A program made the translations under genes and the position numbers. Of a DNA stretch of 54,385 bases, positions 28,048-36,397 are shown piece by piece (position 1 is the stretch's first letter; each line of letters opens with the position of its first letter). Under the pieces are notes generated by a model. That model ran no database searches and had not been told where the DNA came from. It worked only from the letters and a program-made list of their open reading frames with translations. Source of the stretch: Halomonas sp. (GTDB lineage: Bacteria > Pseudomonadota > Gammaproteobacteria > Pseudomonadales > Halomonadaceae); contig NZ_JAFIFK010000022.1 of NCBI RefSeq assembly GCF_020832045.1, positions 1-54,385 of the forward strand, written 5' to 3'.

Positions 28048-28572
28048 ATGAGCGACGATTCTACCGCAACGCTGGCCTCTATGCGGGCCGGGCTTGCCGC
28101 CGACCCGCTATGGGACTTCGCTCTGGCCTTCTATGCCCGGCCCGGGGTGGAGGCGGCATGCCTGTTGCTGCAGGACGAAGCCGATGTGGACGTGTGCGAG
28201 CTGCTCTGGCACTGCTGGCTGCACCGTCATGGCCTGACGCTTGTCGCCGAGCCAGCGCCGCTCGTGGCGATACGCCGCTGGCAGCGCGAGGTGACGGTGC
28301 CGCTGCGGGCGCTGCGCCGCCGGTTGAAGCCTGACGCCGAGCACCTCGCCGGCACCGCCAATGTGCGCCGAATCATTCAACTAGCCGAGCTTGCCGCCGA
28401 ACGCGAGACGCTGCTGCAATTGCAGCATTTAGCTGAGCACGGCGACCTTCGGGGAGCGCTATCGACAACCACTTCCAAGCTCGAAAACTCCCTTGCAAGC
28501 CGCTGGAAATTACAGAAAAAAGCGCAACTTTTGGCGGCTCAAACCCTTGAAAGCCAGCTTGACCCTCTGTAA
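28048..28572 (+). CDS. TIGR02444 family protein
   Basis: 174 residues, soluble, mostly helical. The N-terminal part matches the pattern of this pseudomonad/Halomonas family: PLWDFALAFYARPGVEAACLLLQDE, then DVCELLWHCWLHRHGL. Its function is unknown. It is divergent from the ABC-F gene with a 78-base gap, a pairing that recurs in related genomes. The gene's 3' third becomes AT-richer and ends just before a bidirectional terminator that separates it from teaA. Confidence 0.8.
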   Translation: MSDDSTATLASMRAGLAADPLWDFALAFYARPGVEAACLLLQDEADVDVCELLWHCWLHRHGLTLVAEPAPLVAIRRWQREVTVPLRALRRRLKPDAEHLAGTANVRRIIQLAELAAERETLLQLQHLAEHGDLRGALSTTTSKLENSLASRWKLQKKAQLLAAQTLESQLDPL

Positions 28573-28590
28573 GCGGCACGCTAGCCTGAA

Positions 28591-28610
28591 AAAAAGCTGT
28601 GTAGCTTTTT
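28591..28610. terminator. Bidirectional intrinsic terminator before teaA
   Basis: AAAAAGCT/AGCTTTTT is a perfect 8-bp stem with a GTGT loop, preceded by more A residues. It ends transcription of the TIGR02444 gene and insulates the tea operon, whose promoter must lie downstream of or overlap it, within 28611-28660. Confidence 0.8.
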
Positions 28611-28674
28611 GTGGCTACCTACGCCTGTCGATACCGCTTATTTCACGGGCAAAACCTGCAAGGAGAACATAATA

Positions 28675-29694
28675 ATGAAGGCAACCAAGCTGTTGACCAC
28701 TGCCAGTATCGGCGCACTGCTGTTCGGCATGTCGGCTGCCGCTCATTCCGCCAACTGGCGCTATGCGCATGAGGAATTCGAGGGTGATGTACAGGATGTA
28801 TTTGCCGTCGCCTTCAAGGAATACATCGAGGAAAACTCCGATAATACCGTCCAAATCTACCGCTTCGGCGAGCTGGGTGAGTCCGACGATATCATGGAGC
28901 AGACCCAGGCCGGCATCTTGCAGTTCGTCAACCAATCTCCGGGCTTCACCGGCGCTCTGATTCCCGAAGCTCAGATCTTCTTCATTCCCTACCTGCTCCC
29001 CACCGACGAAGAGACAGTACTCACATTCTTCGAGGAGAGCAGGGCCATCAACGAGATGTTCCCGGAGCTCTACGCCGAACAGGGCCTGGAGCTGCTCAAG
29101 ATGTATCCGGAAGGTGAGATGGTCATCACCGTGGACGAGCCGATCCGCACCCCGGCAGATCTGCGTGGCAAGAACATCCGCACCATGACCAACCCGCTGC
29201 TCTCCGAGACCTACCGCGCCTTCGGTGCCACACCGACGCCGCTGCCATGGGGCGAGGTCTACGGTGGTCTGCAGACCGGCATCATCCAAGGTCAGGAGAA
29301 CCCGATCTTCTGGATCGAGTCCGGCGGACTCTACGAAGTGTCTCCGCACCTGGTGTTCACCGGTCACGGCTGGTTCACCACTGCGATGATGGCAAATCAG
29401 GATTTCTTCGACGGCCTCTCCGAGGAGGAGCAGCAGCTGGTGCGCGACGCGGCCGAAGCGGCCTACGATCACACCATGGAGCACATCTCCGGGCTCGCCG
29501 ACGAGTCTTTGGCGAAGATTCAGGAAGCCTCTTCCGAGGTTACCGTGACCCGCCTGGACGAAGACGAGATCGAGGCCTTCCGCGAGCGCGCCCCTCAGGT
29601 AGAGGAGCGCTTCATCGAGATGACCGGCGACAGCGGCCGTGAGCTCCTCGAGCAGTTCAAGGCCGACCTGGAAGCCGTATCCGGCGACGAGTAA
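28675..29694 (+). CDS. teaA: TeaA, ectoine/hydroxyectoine-binding protein of the TRAP transporter
   Basis: 339 residues; AAGGAG lies 10-15 bases before the ATG. A signal peptide (cut near AAAHSA-NWRY, residue 26) sends it to the periplasm. The sequence is close, over its whole length, to H. elongata TeaA as I recall it: NWRYAHEEFEGDVQDVF at the mature N-terminus, YRFGELGESDDIMEQTQAGI, IFFIPYLLPT, KMYPEGEMV, RTMTNPLLSETYRAFGATPTP and ENPIFWIESGGLYEVSPHL. These include the Glu, Arg, Asn, Trp and Phe residues that form the ectoine pocket. Ectoine is the main compatible solute of these bacteria. An exceptionally GC-rich palindrome follows the gene and should set its mRNA level apart from teaBC. 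Confidence 0.96.
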   Translation: MKATKLLTTASIGALLFGMSAAAHSANWRYAHEEFEGDVQDVFAVAFKEYIEENSDNTVQIYRFGELGESDDIMEQTQAGILQFVNQSPGFTGALIPEAQIFFIPYLLPTDEETVLTFFEESRAINEMFPELYAEQGLELLKMYPEGEMVITVDEPIRTPADLRGKNIRTMTNPLLSETYRAFGATPTPLPWGEVYGGLQTGIIQGQENPIFWIESGGLYEVSPHLVFTGHGWFTTAMMANQDFFDGLSEEEQQLVRDAAEAAYDHTMEHISGLADESLAKIQEASSEVTVTRLDEDEIEAFRERAPQVEERFIEMTGDSGRELLEQFKADLEAVSGDE

Positions 29695-29722
29695 GCCACG
29701 TGCGGCTGTACGTGTGAACGTG

Positions 29723-29776
29723 CAAGGGGGCAGCCGGCCGGCTGCCCCCTTGTCGTTGCAGCGGCTTTACCGCTGC
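29723..29776 (+). promoter_or_regulatory. Intercistronic hairpins between teaA and teaB
   Basis: 29723-29752 is a perfect 30-base palindrome (15-base arms), followed at 29758-29776 by a second stem, GCAGCGG/CCGCTGC with a 5-nt loop. No long T tract follows the first, so a full terminator is unlikely. Such structures after binding-protein genes usually protect the 5' mRNA and lower expression of the membrane subunits, giving an excess of TeaA. This role is inferred. Confidence 0.75.
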
Positions 29777-29894
29777 CTGCGGCCAATCAACGTTGAAGCG
29801 TGTTGAGCAGCACCTGACGCGAGCACGTACCCTTGATGCAACCCAACCCGACACTGTGCTTCACAATACGCAGCGGAGCCCGGAGCCTGCCAAT

Positions 29895-30482
29895 ATGGAC
29901 ATGAGTGAAGATGACGTCGCCGAGAAGAACTACCGTTCCACACTCCCCGGCCCTCTCGGCGTAATCGATACCTGGATCAGCCGCGCCGAGTCGCTCATTC
30001 TGGCCCTGGGTGTGATCCTGATGGCAATCAACACCGTTGCCAACGTGATCAGCCGTTTCGCCTTCGGCGAGAGTCTGCACTTCGCCGAAGAGGTCAATCG
30101 TATTCTGATCGTCATGATCACCTTTGCCGGCATCGGCTATGCGGCCCGTCACGGCCGGCACATCCGCATGTCCGCTTTTTACGACGTGCTACCCACTGGC
30201 GGTCGGCGTGCGCTGATGATCTTCATTTGCCTGTTTACCGCGCTGGTAATGTTCGTACTCTGCTACTTCTCCATCGGCTACATTCAGACCCTTTACGGAC
30301 GCGGTCGAGTGCTCCCCTCACTGAGTATTCCGGTATGGATGATCTATGTGTGGGTGCCCGTGGGCTTCACCGTCACCGGCATTCAGTACCTGCTCACTGC
30401 CTTCAAGAACCTCACCTCACGCGACGTCTATCTGTCGACGCATGTGGTCGATGGTTACAAGGATACCGAGACGGAAGTCTGA
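29895..30482 (+). CDS. teaB: TeaB, small membrane subunit of the ectoine TRAP transporter
   Basis: 195 residues from ATG 29895, with GGAGC about 8 bases upstream; ATG 29901 is also possible. Four membrane helices in the DctQ pattern: VIDTWISRAESLILALGVILMAINTVANVI, then EEVNRILIVMITFAGIGYAARHGRHIRMSAFYD in which Glu and the R-H-G-R-H-I-R-M-S loop are typical. The N-terminal 30 residues are cytoplasmic and acidic. Works with TeaC; the 200-base gap after teaA contains two hairpins. Confidence 0.93.
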   Translation: MDMSEDDVAEKNYRSTLPGPLGVIDTWISRAESLILALGVILMAINTVANVISRFAFGESLHFAEEVNRILIVMITFAGIGYAARHGRHIRMSAFYDVLPTGGRRALMIFICLFTALVMFVLCYFSIGYIQTLYGRGRVLPSLSIPVWMIYVWVPVGFTVTGIQYLLTAFKNLTSRDVYLSTHVVDGYKDTETEV

Positions 30483-30505
30483 CGCAGGATTAAGGGACAA
30501 TAACC

Positions 30506-31789
30506 ATGACAACCATCATCCTCTCCATCATGATCGTGCTGCTGTTGCTGGGTTTTCCGATGATGATTCCCTTGGCAACGGCGGCTTTCGTCGGTTTCTA
30601 CATGACCTTCGGTGGAATGGGTCAGATGGAAACCCTCATCCAGCAGATGATGGGCGGTATTCGGCCTACGGCACTAATTGCCGTGCCGATGTTCATCCTC
30701 GCCGCCGACATCATGACCCGTGGCCATTCGGCACATCGCCTGATCGACATGGTCATGAGCTTTGTCGGCCACATCAAAGGCGGACTAGCCGTGAGTACCG
30801 CCGCTTCCTGTACCCTGTTCGGTGCGGTGTCGGGCTCCACCCAGGCCACCGTGGTGGCGGTGGGTTCACCGCTGCGTCCTCGCATGCTCAAGGCGGGCTA
30901 CAAGGACCCCTTCACCCTGGCGCTGATCATCAACTCCAGCGACATCGCCTTTTTGATACCGCCGAGCATCGGCATGATCATCTACGGGGTCATCTCCGGC
31001 ACCTCCATCGGCGAACTGTTCATCGCCGGCATCGGCCCGGGTCTTCTGATCTTGCTTATGTTTTCGGCCTACTGCGTGGCCTATGCCGTCATCAAGGACG
31101 TCCCCACCGAACCCAAGTCGAGCTGGCGTGAACGTCTCACCGCGGTGCAGAAGGCGCTGTGGCCGCTGGGCTTCCCGGTGCTCATCGTAGGCGGTATCTA
31201 CGGCGGTATCTTCAGCCCCACCGAGGCCGCCGCCGCCTGCGTGCTCTATGCCGTGCTGCTCGAGTTCGTGATCTTCCGCTCGCTCAAGCTGCCCGACATG
31301 TACGTCATCGCCAAGTCCACCGGCCTGATCACCGCCGTGGTCTTCATCCTGGTGGCCGTGGGCAACGGCTTCTCCTGGATCATCTCGTTTGCCCAGATTC
31401 CGCAAACCCTGCTCGAGGCATTCGGCATCAACGAAGCCGGGCCGGTCGGCGTGCTGATCGCGATCTGTGTGGCGTTCTTCATTGCCTGCATGTTCGTCGA
31501 CCCGATCGTGGTGATCCTGGTATTGACGCCGATCTTCGCCCCGGCCATTGCCGCTTCGGGGCTCGACCCGGTGCTGGTGGGGGTACTGATTACCTTGCAG
31601 GTGGCAATAGGCTCGGCGACGCCACCCTTCGGCTGCGACATTTTCACCGCCATTGCCATCTTCAAGCGACCCTACTGGGAGGTGATCCGCGGTACGCCGC
31701 CCTTCGTCTTCATGCTGATCCTGTCGGCAGCGCTGATCATCATGTTCCCGCAAATCGCCCTGTTCCTGCGCGACATGGCCTTCCGCTAG
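30506..31789 (+). CDS. teaC: TeaC, large membrane subunit of the ectoine TRAP transporter
   Basis: 427 residues, about 12 membrane helices, the DctM size class. Half-repeat motifs are LIAVPMFILAADIMTRGHS near residue 55, GAVSGSTQATVVAVGS near residue 110, IAFLIPPSIGMIIYGVISGTSIGELFIAG, and FSPTEAAAACVLYAVLLE near residue 237. These carry the Na+-coupled elevator core. It imports ectoine and hydroxyectoine, both for osmoprotection and to recover leaked solute. Starts 23 bases after teaB with a GGGAC/AAGGGA site. Confidence 0.94.
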   Translation: MTTIILSIMIVLLLLGFPMMIPLATAAFVGFYMTFGGMGQMETLIQQMMGGIRPTALIAVPMFILAADIMTRGHSAHRLIDMVMSFVGHIKGGLAVSTAASCTLFGAVSGSTQATVVAVGSPLRPRMLKAGYKDPFTLALIINSSDIAFLIPPSIGMIIYGVISGTSIGELFIAGIGPGLLILLMFSAYCVAYAVIKDVPTEPKSSWRERLTAVQKALWPLGFPVLIVGGIYGGIFSPTEAAAACVLYAVLLEFVIFRSLKLPDMYVIAKSTGLITAVVFILVAVGNGFSWIISFAQIPQTLLEAFGINEAGPVGVLIAICVAFFIACMFVDPIVVILVLTPIFAPAIAASGLDPVLVGVLITLQVAIGSATPPFGCDIFTAIAIFKRPYWEVIRGTPPFVFMLILSAALIIMFPQIALFLRDMAFR

Positions 31790-31820
31790 CACGCCGAGCC
31801 GATGCTGAGGAGACGTTGAA

Positions 31821-32264
31821 ATGTTCAATCGCATACTGGTACCGGTGGACGGCTCGAAGGGTGCTCTGAAGGCGCTTCAGAAGGCCGTCGGCCTGCATAT
31901 GCTGACCGGCGCCGAACTTTACGTCCTGTGCGTGTTCAAGCACCACAGCCTGCTGGAGGCATCGCTTTCCATGGTGCGTCCGGCACAGCTCGATATTCCC
32001 GACGATGCGCTCAAGGAGTACGCCACCGAAGTCGCCGTACATGCCAAGGGCGAGGCGGTGGAGCTGGGCGCCGACCCAGCCCGACTGCGCGCCTTCGTCA
32101 AGGGCGGCCGACCTTCTCGAACCATCGTACGCTTCGCCCATAAGCGTGAGTGCGACCTGATCGTGATCGGCGCCCAGGGCACCAACGGCGAGAAGAGCCT
32201 GCTACTGGGAAGCGTGGCGCAGAGAGTGGCCGGCTCAGCCCACTGTCCTACCCTGGTCGTGTGA
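31821..32264 (+). CDS. teaD: TeaD, universal stress protein of the ectoine transporter operon
   Basis: 147 residues. One Usp domain with an intact nucleotide site: [19 protein letters not shown] at the N-terminus and [33 protein letters not shown] with the G-x2-G-x9-GS loop. In H. elongata the orthologue binds ATP and lowers TeaABC activity, so loss of TeaD raises ectoine uptake. The gene follows teaC by 31 bases with GAGGAGA before the start, completing the teaABCD order exactly. Confidence 0.93.
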   Translation: MFNRILVPVDGSKGALKALQKAVGLHMLTGAELYVLCVFKHHSLLEASLSMVRPAQLDIPDDALKEYATEVAVHAKGEAVELGADPARLRAFVKGGRPSRTIVRFAHKRECDLIVIGAQGTNGEKSLLLGSVAQRVAGSAHCPTLVV

Positions 32265-32395
32265 TTCGCCGCGCCGGTAACGTCATGCACCATGCATGTG
32301 CGGAACCGGCACCGCCCTGATAGAGTCCGAGTACTGTTAACGAGCCGACCGCTCCCAACGACCAAACGCCCAAAGACCAATCGACAGGACTCTGC

Positions 32396-33079
32396 ATGAA
32401 GACACTGCTGACTTCCGCCTCCTTAGCCACGCTTGTGGCCGTGGCGCCATTCGCTCTGGCTGCGCCGGAAACCGAGGATGAGCGTCTCAGCTACAGCCTT
32501 GGCATCGCCTATGGCCAGAGCATTGCCCAGGAATATCCCGAGCTAGACGTCGACGCCTTCACCGATGCCATTCGCGACATCATCGAGGGCAACGATCCGG
32601 CAATGGGTGCCGATGAGATGGCCGAGACCCTGAGCCAGTTCCAGCAGAATGCGCTGGCCAACCGCCAGGCCGAAGCCGAAGAGCTGGCCGAACACAATCT
32701 TGCCGAGGGCCAGGCCTTCCTCGCGGAGAACGCCGAACGCGAGGAGGTCACCACCACCGATTCAGGCCTGCAGTACGAGGTACTTGAGAGTGGCGACGGT
32801 GAGAGCCCGGGGCCGAGCTCCCATGTCGAGGTGCATTACGAGGGCACCCTGGTAGACGGCTCGGTATTCGACAGCTCCCTGGAGCGCGGCCAACCGCTCA
32901 GCTTTCGTGTCGATCAGGTGATCGAGGGCTGGCAGGAAGCGCTGCAATTGATGAGCGTGGGCGATAGCTGGATGTTGTACATTCCGCCCGAACTGGGTTA
33001 CGGCGCCCAAGGCCAAGGGCCCATCGGACCCAATGAGACGCTGATCTTCCGCGTAGAGCTGCTCGATGTCACGGAGTGA
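32396..33079 (+). CDS. Secreted FKBP-type peptidyl-prolyl isomerase (FkpA/Mip type)
   Basis: 227 residues. A signal peptide (cut after ALA, near residue 22) precedes an N-terminal dimerisation domain (ERLSYSLGIAYGQSIAQEYPELD...QFQQNALANRQAEAEE, residues 27-105) and a C-terminal FKBP domain (residues 118-227). FKBP residues visible: VEVHYEGTLVDGSVFDSSLERGQPLSFRVDQVIEGW with Tyr, Asp, Phe and Trp of the pocket, and YIPPELGYGAQG. It is a periplasmic chaperone. Its stop overlaps the next gene by 14 bases, which suggests co-translation. Confidence 0.93.
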   Translation: MKTLLTSASLATLVAVAPFALAAPETEDERLSYSLGIAYGQSIAQEYPELDVDAFTDAIRDIIEGNDPAMGADEMAETLSQFQQNALANRQAEAEELAEHNLAEGQAFLAENAEREEVTTTDSGLQYEVLESGDGESPGPSSHVEVHYEGTLVDGSVFDSSLERGQPLSFRVDQVIEGWQEALQLMSVGDSWMLYIPPELGYGAQGQGPIGPNETLIFRVELLDVTE

Positions 33080-34124
33080 GGGGAAGCGAAGCAAAACCTC
33101 ATCACTCCTTGTCGCCGGTCTTCTGCTGACGTTCGGTGCCCAGGCCGACGAGCGATTGCCGGAGTTGCCTCGACTGGGAATCGCCGCCGAAGACGTCAGT
33201 GTCATCGGTCTATCGTCGGGCGGCTACATGGCCACTCAACTGGCCGTTGCCTGGCCGGAGCGGTTCACCGGTGTGGCGGTGCTGGCAGCCGGCCCCTGGA
33301 GCTGTGCCCAGGGGGGGCTCGGTCAGGCGCTTGGCCAGTGTATGGCCACTCGCCGCGGGCCGCCCGACCTTGCTAGCCTGGACCTTCGCCTGCGGGACTA
33401 CCAGGCTCGCGGTCTTGTCGGCGAAGCGGATGCACTGGCGGAGCTACGCGCCTTCGTCTGGCATGGGGAAGAGGACAGCGTGGTGGATCCGGCGCTGGGC
33501 ACGGCGCTTGCGGATCAGATAGCGGGCTGGCTGGCCAACCCCGACGAGCAGCTGAGGATCGTTCGCTCACCCGGTGTCGGGCACGGCTGGCCGGTTCAGG
33601 CCGACGAGCAGGTTCCGCCGAGCCAGCTGGCTCAATGCCGCCTCGGGGGCGGGACCCATCTGCTGGCCTGTGACATGGATATCGCCGGCGAGGCGCTGAG
33701 CTGGCTGCACGGTTCTCAGGCGCCGCAGCCGCAAAGCAACGCCAGCGAACTGCTGCGCTTCGACCAAGGGCCCTTTGCAGCCCGCGGCCTGGGCAAGGCA
33801 GGTTACGTTTTGATTCCCGATGGGTGCGAGTCCGGTGACTGCGGGCTGACGGTGGCACTGCACGGCTGCGGCATGACCGAGGATCAGATAGATCGCGCCT
33901 TCGTGCAGTACAGTGGGCTCAACGAGTGGGCCGAAGCCCACCAGCGAGTCGTACTCTATCCTCAGGCCACCACCAGCCTGGCCAACCCTCAGGGCTGCTG
34001 GGACTGGTGGGGCTTCACCGAGAGCACCTGGCAACTCGACCCGCTCCACGACACGCGGGAAGGCGTGCAGATCAAGGCGCTGATGGCGATGATCGAGCGG
34101 CTCGAACAGAAACCCGAAGACTAG
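33066..34124 (+). CDS. Secreted PHB-depolymerase-like esterase, type II domain order
   Basis: 352 residues. The first ~27 residues are a signal peptide (KTSSLLVAGLLLTFGAQA-DER). Catalytic order read from the sequence is nucleophile Ser50 (G-L-S-S-G, residues 48-52), Asp137 (HGEEDSVV), His173 (GVGHGWP), and then the oxyanion-hole motif LHGCG at 265-269. Oxyanion hole after the triad is the circularly permuted arrangement of type II catalytic domains of extracellular PHB depolymerases. No separate substrate-binding domain is present, so short-chain polyester or another ester may be the substrate. The C-terminal QGCWDWWGFTE is typical of the family. Starts inside the FKBP gene. Confidence 0.85.
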   Translation: MSRSEGKRSKTSSLLVAGLLLTFGAQADERLPELPRLGIAAEDVSVIGLSSGGYMATQLAVAWPERFTGVAVLAAGPWSCAQGGLGQALGQCMATRRGPPDLASLDLRLRDYQARGLVGEADALAELRAFVWHGEEDSVVDPALGTALADQIAGWLANPDEQLRIVRSPGVGHGWPVQADEQVPPSQLAQCRLGGGTHLLACDMDIAGEALSWLHGSQAPQPQSNASELLRFDQGPFAARGLGKAGYVLIPDGCESGDCGLTVALHGCGMTEDQIDRAFVQYSGLNEWAEAHQRVVLYPQATTSLANPQGCWDWWGFTESTWQLDPLHDTREGVQIKALMAMIERLEQKPED

Positions 34125-34132
34125 ACGCTAGC

Positions 34133-34165
34133 GACTGCGAGGAGACTGCGAGGAGACTACGAGAG
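34133..34165. repeat. 11-bp tandem repeat (three units)
   Basis: GACTGCGAGGA occurs twice exactly and once with changes, in the 60-base convergent gap between the esterase and SCO-type genes. Probably a replication-slippage product; no function is evident. Confidence 0.7.
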
Positions 34166-34184
34166 ACGAGCGTGGCGAACAGCC

Positions 34185-34778
34185 TTACCCGCCAAGCTCG
34201 TTCTGTAGAGCCGAGCGCAGCGCATGTGGCACCGGCGAATAGAGGACGCGTTGGCGAATCGCTCCCTCACGATCGACAACATACAGCGAAGAGCTGTGAT
34301 CGATGGTGTACGCCATCGCCGACTCGGGGGTTTCCACCCTACGCCAGATCACACCGTAACGACCGGCCAACTCCTCCAGCTGCGCCTCGCTGCCGGTGGC
34401 ACCGATGAAATCGTCACCGAAATAGCCCACATATTCGGTAAGTCGCTCGATGGTATCGCGCTCGGGGTCCACCGAGATCAGCACCGGTACCACTCGGCGC
34501 CGCTGCTCGTCGTCCAACCCCTCCATCACCTGGCGCATCACCGCCATGCTCATCGGACACACGTCCGGGCAGTAGGTGTAACCGAAGAACAACACGGCCA
34601 GCTGATCGTCTTCCAGCTGAGTCAGCGAGAAATCGCCCTGGGTCGAAGGCAGCTCTACCGGGCCGCCCCGCGGGCTGCCATCATCCTCGCTCTGGAACTG
34701 CTGATAGCCAACGAGCCCCCCGAGAGCCACCACGATGACCAGCGCCCCCAGCGCCATCCACATGCGTTGCCGCTTCAT
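34185..34778 (-). CDS. SCO1/SenC/PrrC family copper chaperone
   Basis: 197 residues with an N-terminal membrane anchor (residues 7-25) and a periplasmic thioredoxin-like domain. The copper ligands are visible: CPDVC (FGYTYCPDVCPMSM, near residues 71-75) and a late histidine in IDHSSSLYVVD near residue 162. Sco proteins deliver copper to the CuA site of cytochrome c oxidase subunit II. The start overlaps the stop of the upstream FixH-like gene by 4 bases. The ctaCDG oxidase genes themselves are not in the window. Confidence 0.93.
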   Translation of the reverse strand: MKRQRMWMALGALVIVVALGGLVGYQQFQSEDDGSPRGGPVELPSTQGDFSLTQLEDDQLAVLFFGYTYCPDVCPMSMAVMRQVMEGLDDEQRRRVVPVLISVDPERDTIERLTEYVGYFGDDFIGATGSEAQLEELAGRYGVIWRRVETPESAMAYTIDHSSSLYVVDREGAIRQRVLYSPVPHALRSALQNELGG

Positions 34779-35287
34779 GGCCTACTCCGCTCTACCGTGA
34801 AATCGAACCGGCTCCCCAACCTGCCCTCGGGTGTCTCGACGACGACCCGGGCCTGCCAGCGCATGACCGATTCGGTACAGATCGGTACTTGGCCGACCCC
34901 CTCGAAACGTCCTTTATCCTGCTTGCTCAGGGGGAAGCGATGCAAGCCCATATCCATGTCGTGGCCAACGAAATCGACTCTGACCGTTTGCGCTTCGACA
35001 CCGTCCACCCGCACCTCGAGCGGCAGGAGTTCCAGCGCGCGGATACCATTGCGGGCATCGACATCCAGGGTCAACGTACGCCCCTCGCCCAAGGGGGCGC
35101 TGCATTCGCCTCTTTGAAGCTCACAGGGGAACGTGGCTGGATGCCAGTCGACGTCATTGCCACCGCGCAGCAGGTGCGAAGTCAGATACCACAGCGCCAC
35201 GCAAAGCGTGAGCAAGGTGGCAAGGATTAGCAGACGAAGACCCGGAAAGCGGGACTCGCCGACGTCAGGCAGAGTAGGCGCGGGCAT
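34775..35287 (-). CDS. Membrane-anchored FixH-like protein
   Basis: 170 residues from ATG 35287; a longer frame to 35341 exists but this start leaves a short cytoplasmic lead before the single membrane helix (LRLLILATLLTLCVALWYLTS, residues about 16-36). The periplasmic part is beta-rich with HDMDMGLHRFPL near residue 104, a His/Met cluster that could bind copper, and QARVVVETPEGRLGSRFDFTV at the end. The layout resembles FixH/YtkA-like domains found with oxidase assembly genes. Co-translated with the SCO-type gene. The name is a resemblance, not a proven homology. Confidence 0.65.
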   Translation of the reverse strand: MPAPTLPDVGESRFPGLRLLILATLLTLCVALWYLTSHLLRGGNDVDWHPATFPCELQRGECSAPLGEGRTLTLDVDARNGIRALELLPLEVRVDGVEAQTVRVDFVGHDMDMGLHRFPLSKQDKGRFEGVGQVPICTESVMRWQARVVVETPEGRLGSRFDFTVERSRP

Positions 35288-35421
35288 GGCGGCGAAAGCA
35301 GCCCTTCGTAAAAGGGTGGTAAAAGGTAAGCTTAACAGCATTTATTTGCCGGCCTGGCGTGTACCGTTGTCGCAGGGTTAACGCTAGGGCAGAGAAGTGG
35401 CCACAATAAGGAATAGTGAAA

Positions 35422-36339
35422 ATGGAAGGCGTCGCCGGTGCCCTAGGGCCCCTCTTTCTGTTGATACTGCTTGGTGCCGCGATGGGGCGGCTGCGCCAGC
35501 CGAACGGCGACTTCTGGGCGCAGCTCGAAAAGCTGATCTATTTTCTGCTCTTTCCCGCCATGCTGGTCGCCACACTGGCTACCGCCAATGTAGGCGAGGT
35601 CCCGGTGGTTCGTTTGGCCATCGCCCTGCTCGGCGGGATGCTGATATTCGCTGGTCTACTGTGGGCCGCACAACGCCGCCTTGGTCTGGAGCCTGCCGCC
35701 TTCACCTCGGTGTTCCAGGGCGCACTGCGATTCAACACCTACGTTGGGGTGGCCGGTGCCGCTGCGCTGCATGGCTCGGCCGGTGCCACGGTGGCGGCGG
35801 TTGCCGTGGCACTGATGGTGCCAGTGGTCAACGTGCTGTGCGTGGCCAGCTTCATCGCGGCCGGCACGCTCGGCGCTTCGAGCCTGGGAAAAAGCCTCGC
35901 GGCGCTGGTACGCAACCCGCTGATTCTGGCCTGCCTGGCCGGCATCAGTCTGAACCTCTCCGGCATCGGGCTGCCCGGCTGGAGCGGCGCGGCCGTAGAA
36001 CTGCTAGGTCGCGCCGCCCTTCCACTGGGCCTGGTAGCCGTTGGCGTTGCCCTGCGCCCTCAAGCCCTGCTGCGCCTGGATCGCGGCGTATGGGCCTCGA
36101 ATCTGGTCAAGCTGATGTTGATGCCCGCGCTGGTATTCGGCTTGGCACTGCTGCTGGGCCTGGACGCCGTTAGCCGCGATGTGGCGCTGCTGTTTGCCGC
36201 CCTGCCCACGGCCACCTCGGCCTATATCCTGGCCCGCCAGTTAGGGGGCGATGCCGAGCTGATGGCCGCCCTGATCACCGGGCAGACGCTACTCGCCATG
36301 GCCACGCTGCCTCTGTGGTTGCACCTGGCGGGAAGCTGA
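35422..36339 (+). CDS. AEC family permease (auxin efflux carrier fold)
   Basis: 305 residues from ATG 35422, placed 9 bases after AAGGA; a GTG at 35416 would be too close to that site. About ten membrane helices in two inverted repeats. Family segments are GPLFLLILLGAAMGRLRQ, LIYFLLFPAMLVATLATANVGE near residue 40, LRFNTYVGVAGAAALHG, and LFAALPTATSAYILARQLGGDAELMAALITGQTLLAMATLPLW split over the last two helices. Relatives export or import organic acids and amino acids; substrate unknown. The candidate sRNA promoter begins 10 bases after its stop. Confidence 0.9.
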   Translation: MEGVAGALGPLFLLILLGAAMGRLRQPNGDFWAQLEKLIYFLLFPAMLVATLATANVGEVPVVRLAIALLGGMLIFAGLLWAAQRRLGLEPAAFTSVFQGALRFNTYVGVAGAAALHGSAGATVAAVAVALMVPVVNVLCVASFIAAGTLGASSLGKSLAALVRNPLILACLAGISLNLSGIGLPGWSGAAVELLGRAALPLGLVAVGVALRPQALLRLDRGVWASNLVKLMLMPALVFGLALLLGLDAVSRDVALLFAALPTATSAYILARQLGGDAELMAALITGQTLLAMATLPLWLHLAGS

Positions 36340-36348
36340 AATAAAAAA

Positions 36349-36392
36349 CATTCGCATTCGTGTTGACAGAGAGAATGAGAATGACTTACATT
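36349..36392 (+). promoter_or_regulatory. Sigma70-like promoter with a Fur-box-like operator
   Basis: -35 TTGACA (36363-36368) and -10 TACATT (36387-36392) are 18 bases apart. The interval 36371-36389 agrees at 13 of 19 positions with the Fur consensus GATAATGATAATCATTATC. In addition CATTCGCATTC (36349-36359) and GAATGAGAATG (36373-36383) are inverted repeats around the -35, so the operator may be extended. No gene is visible for it except the short structured RNA that follows. Confidence 0.65.
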
Positions 36393-36397
36393 GAAGG

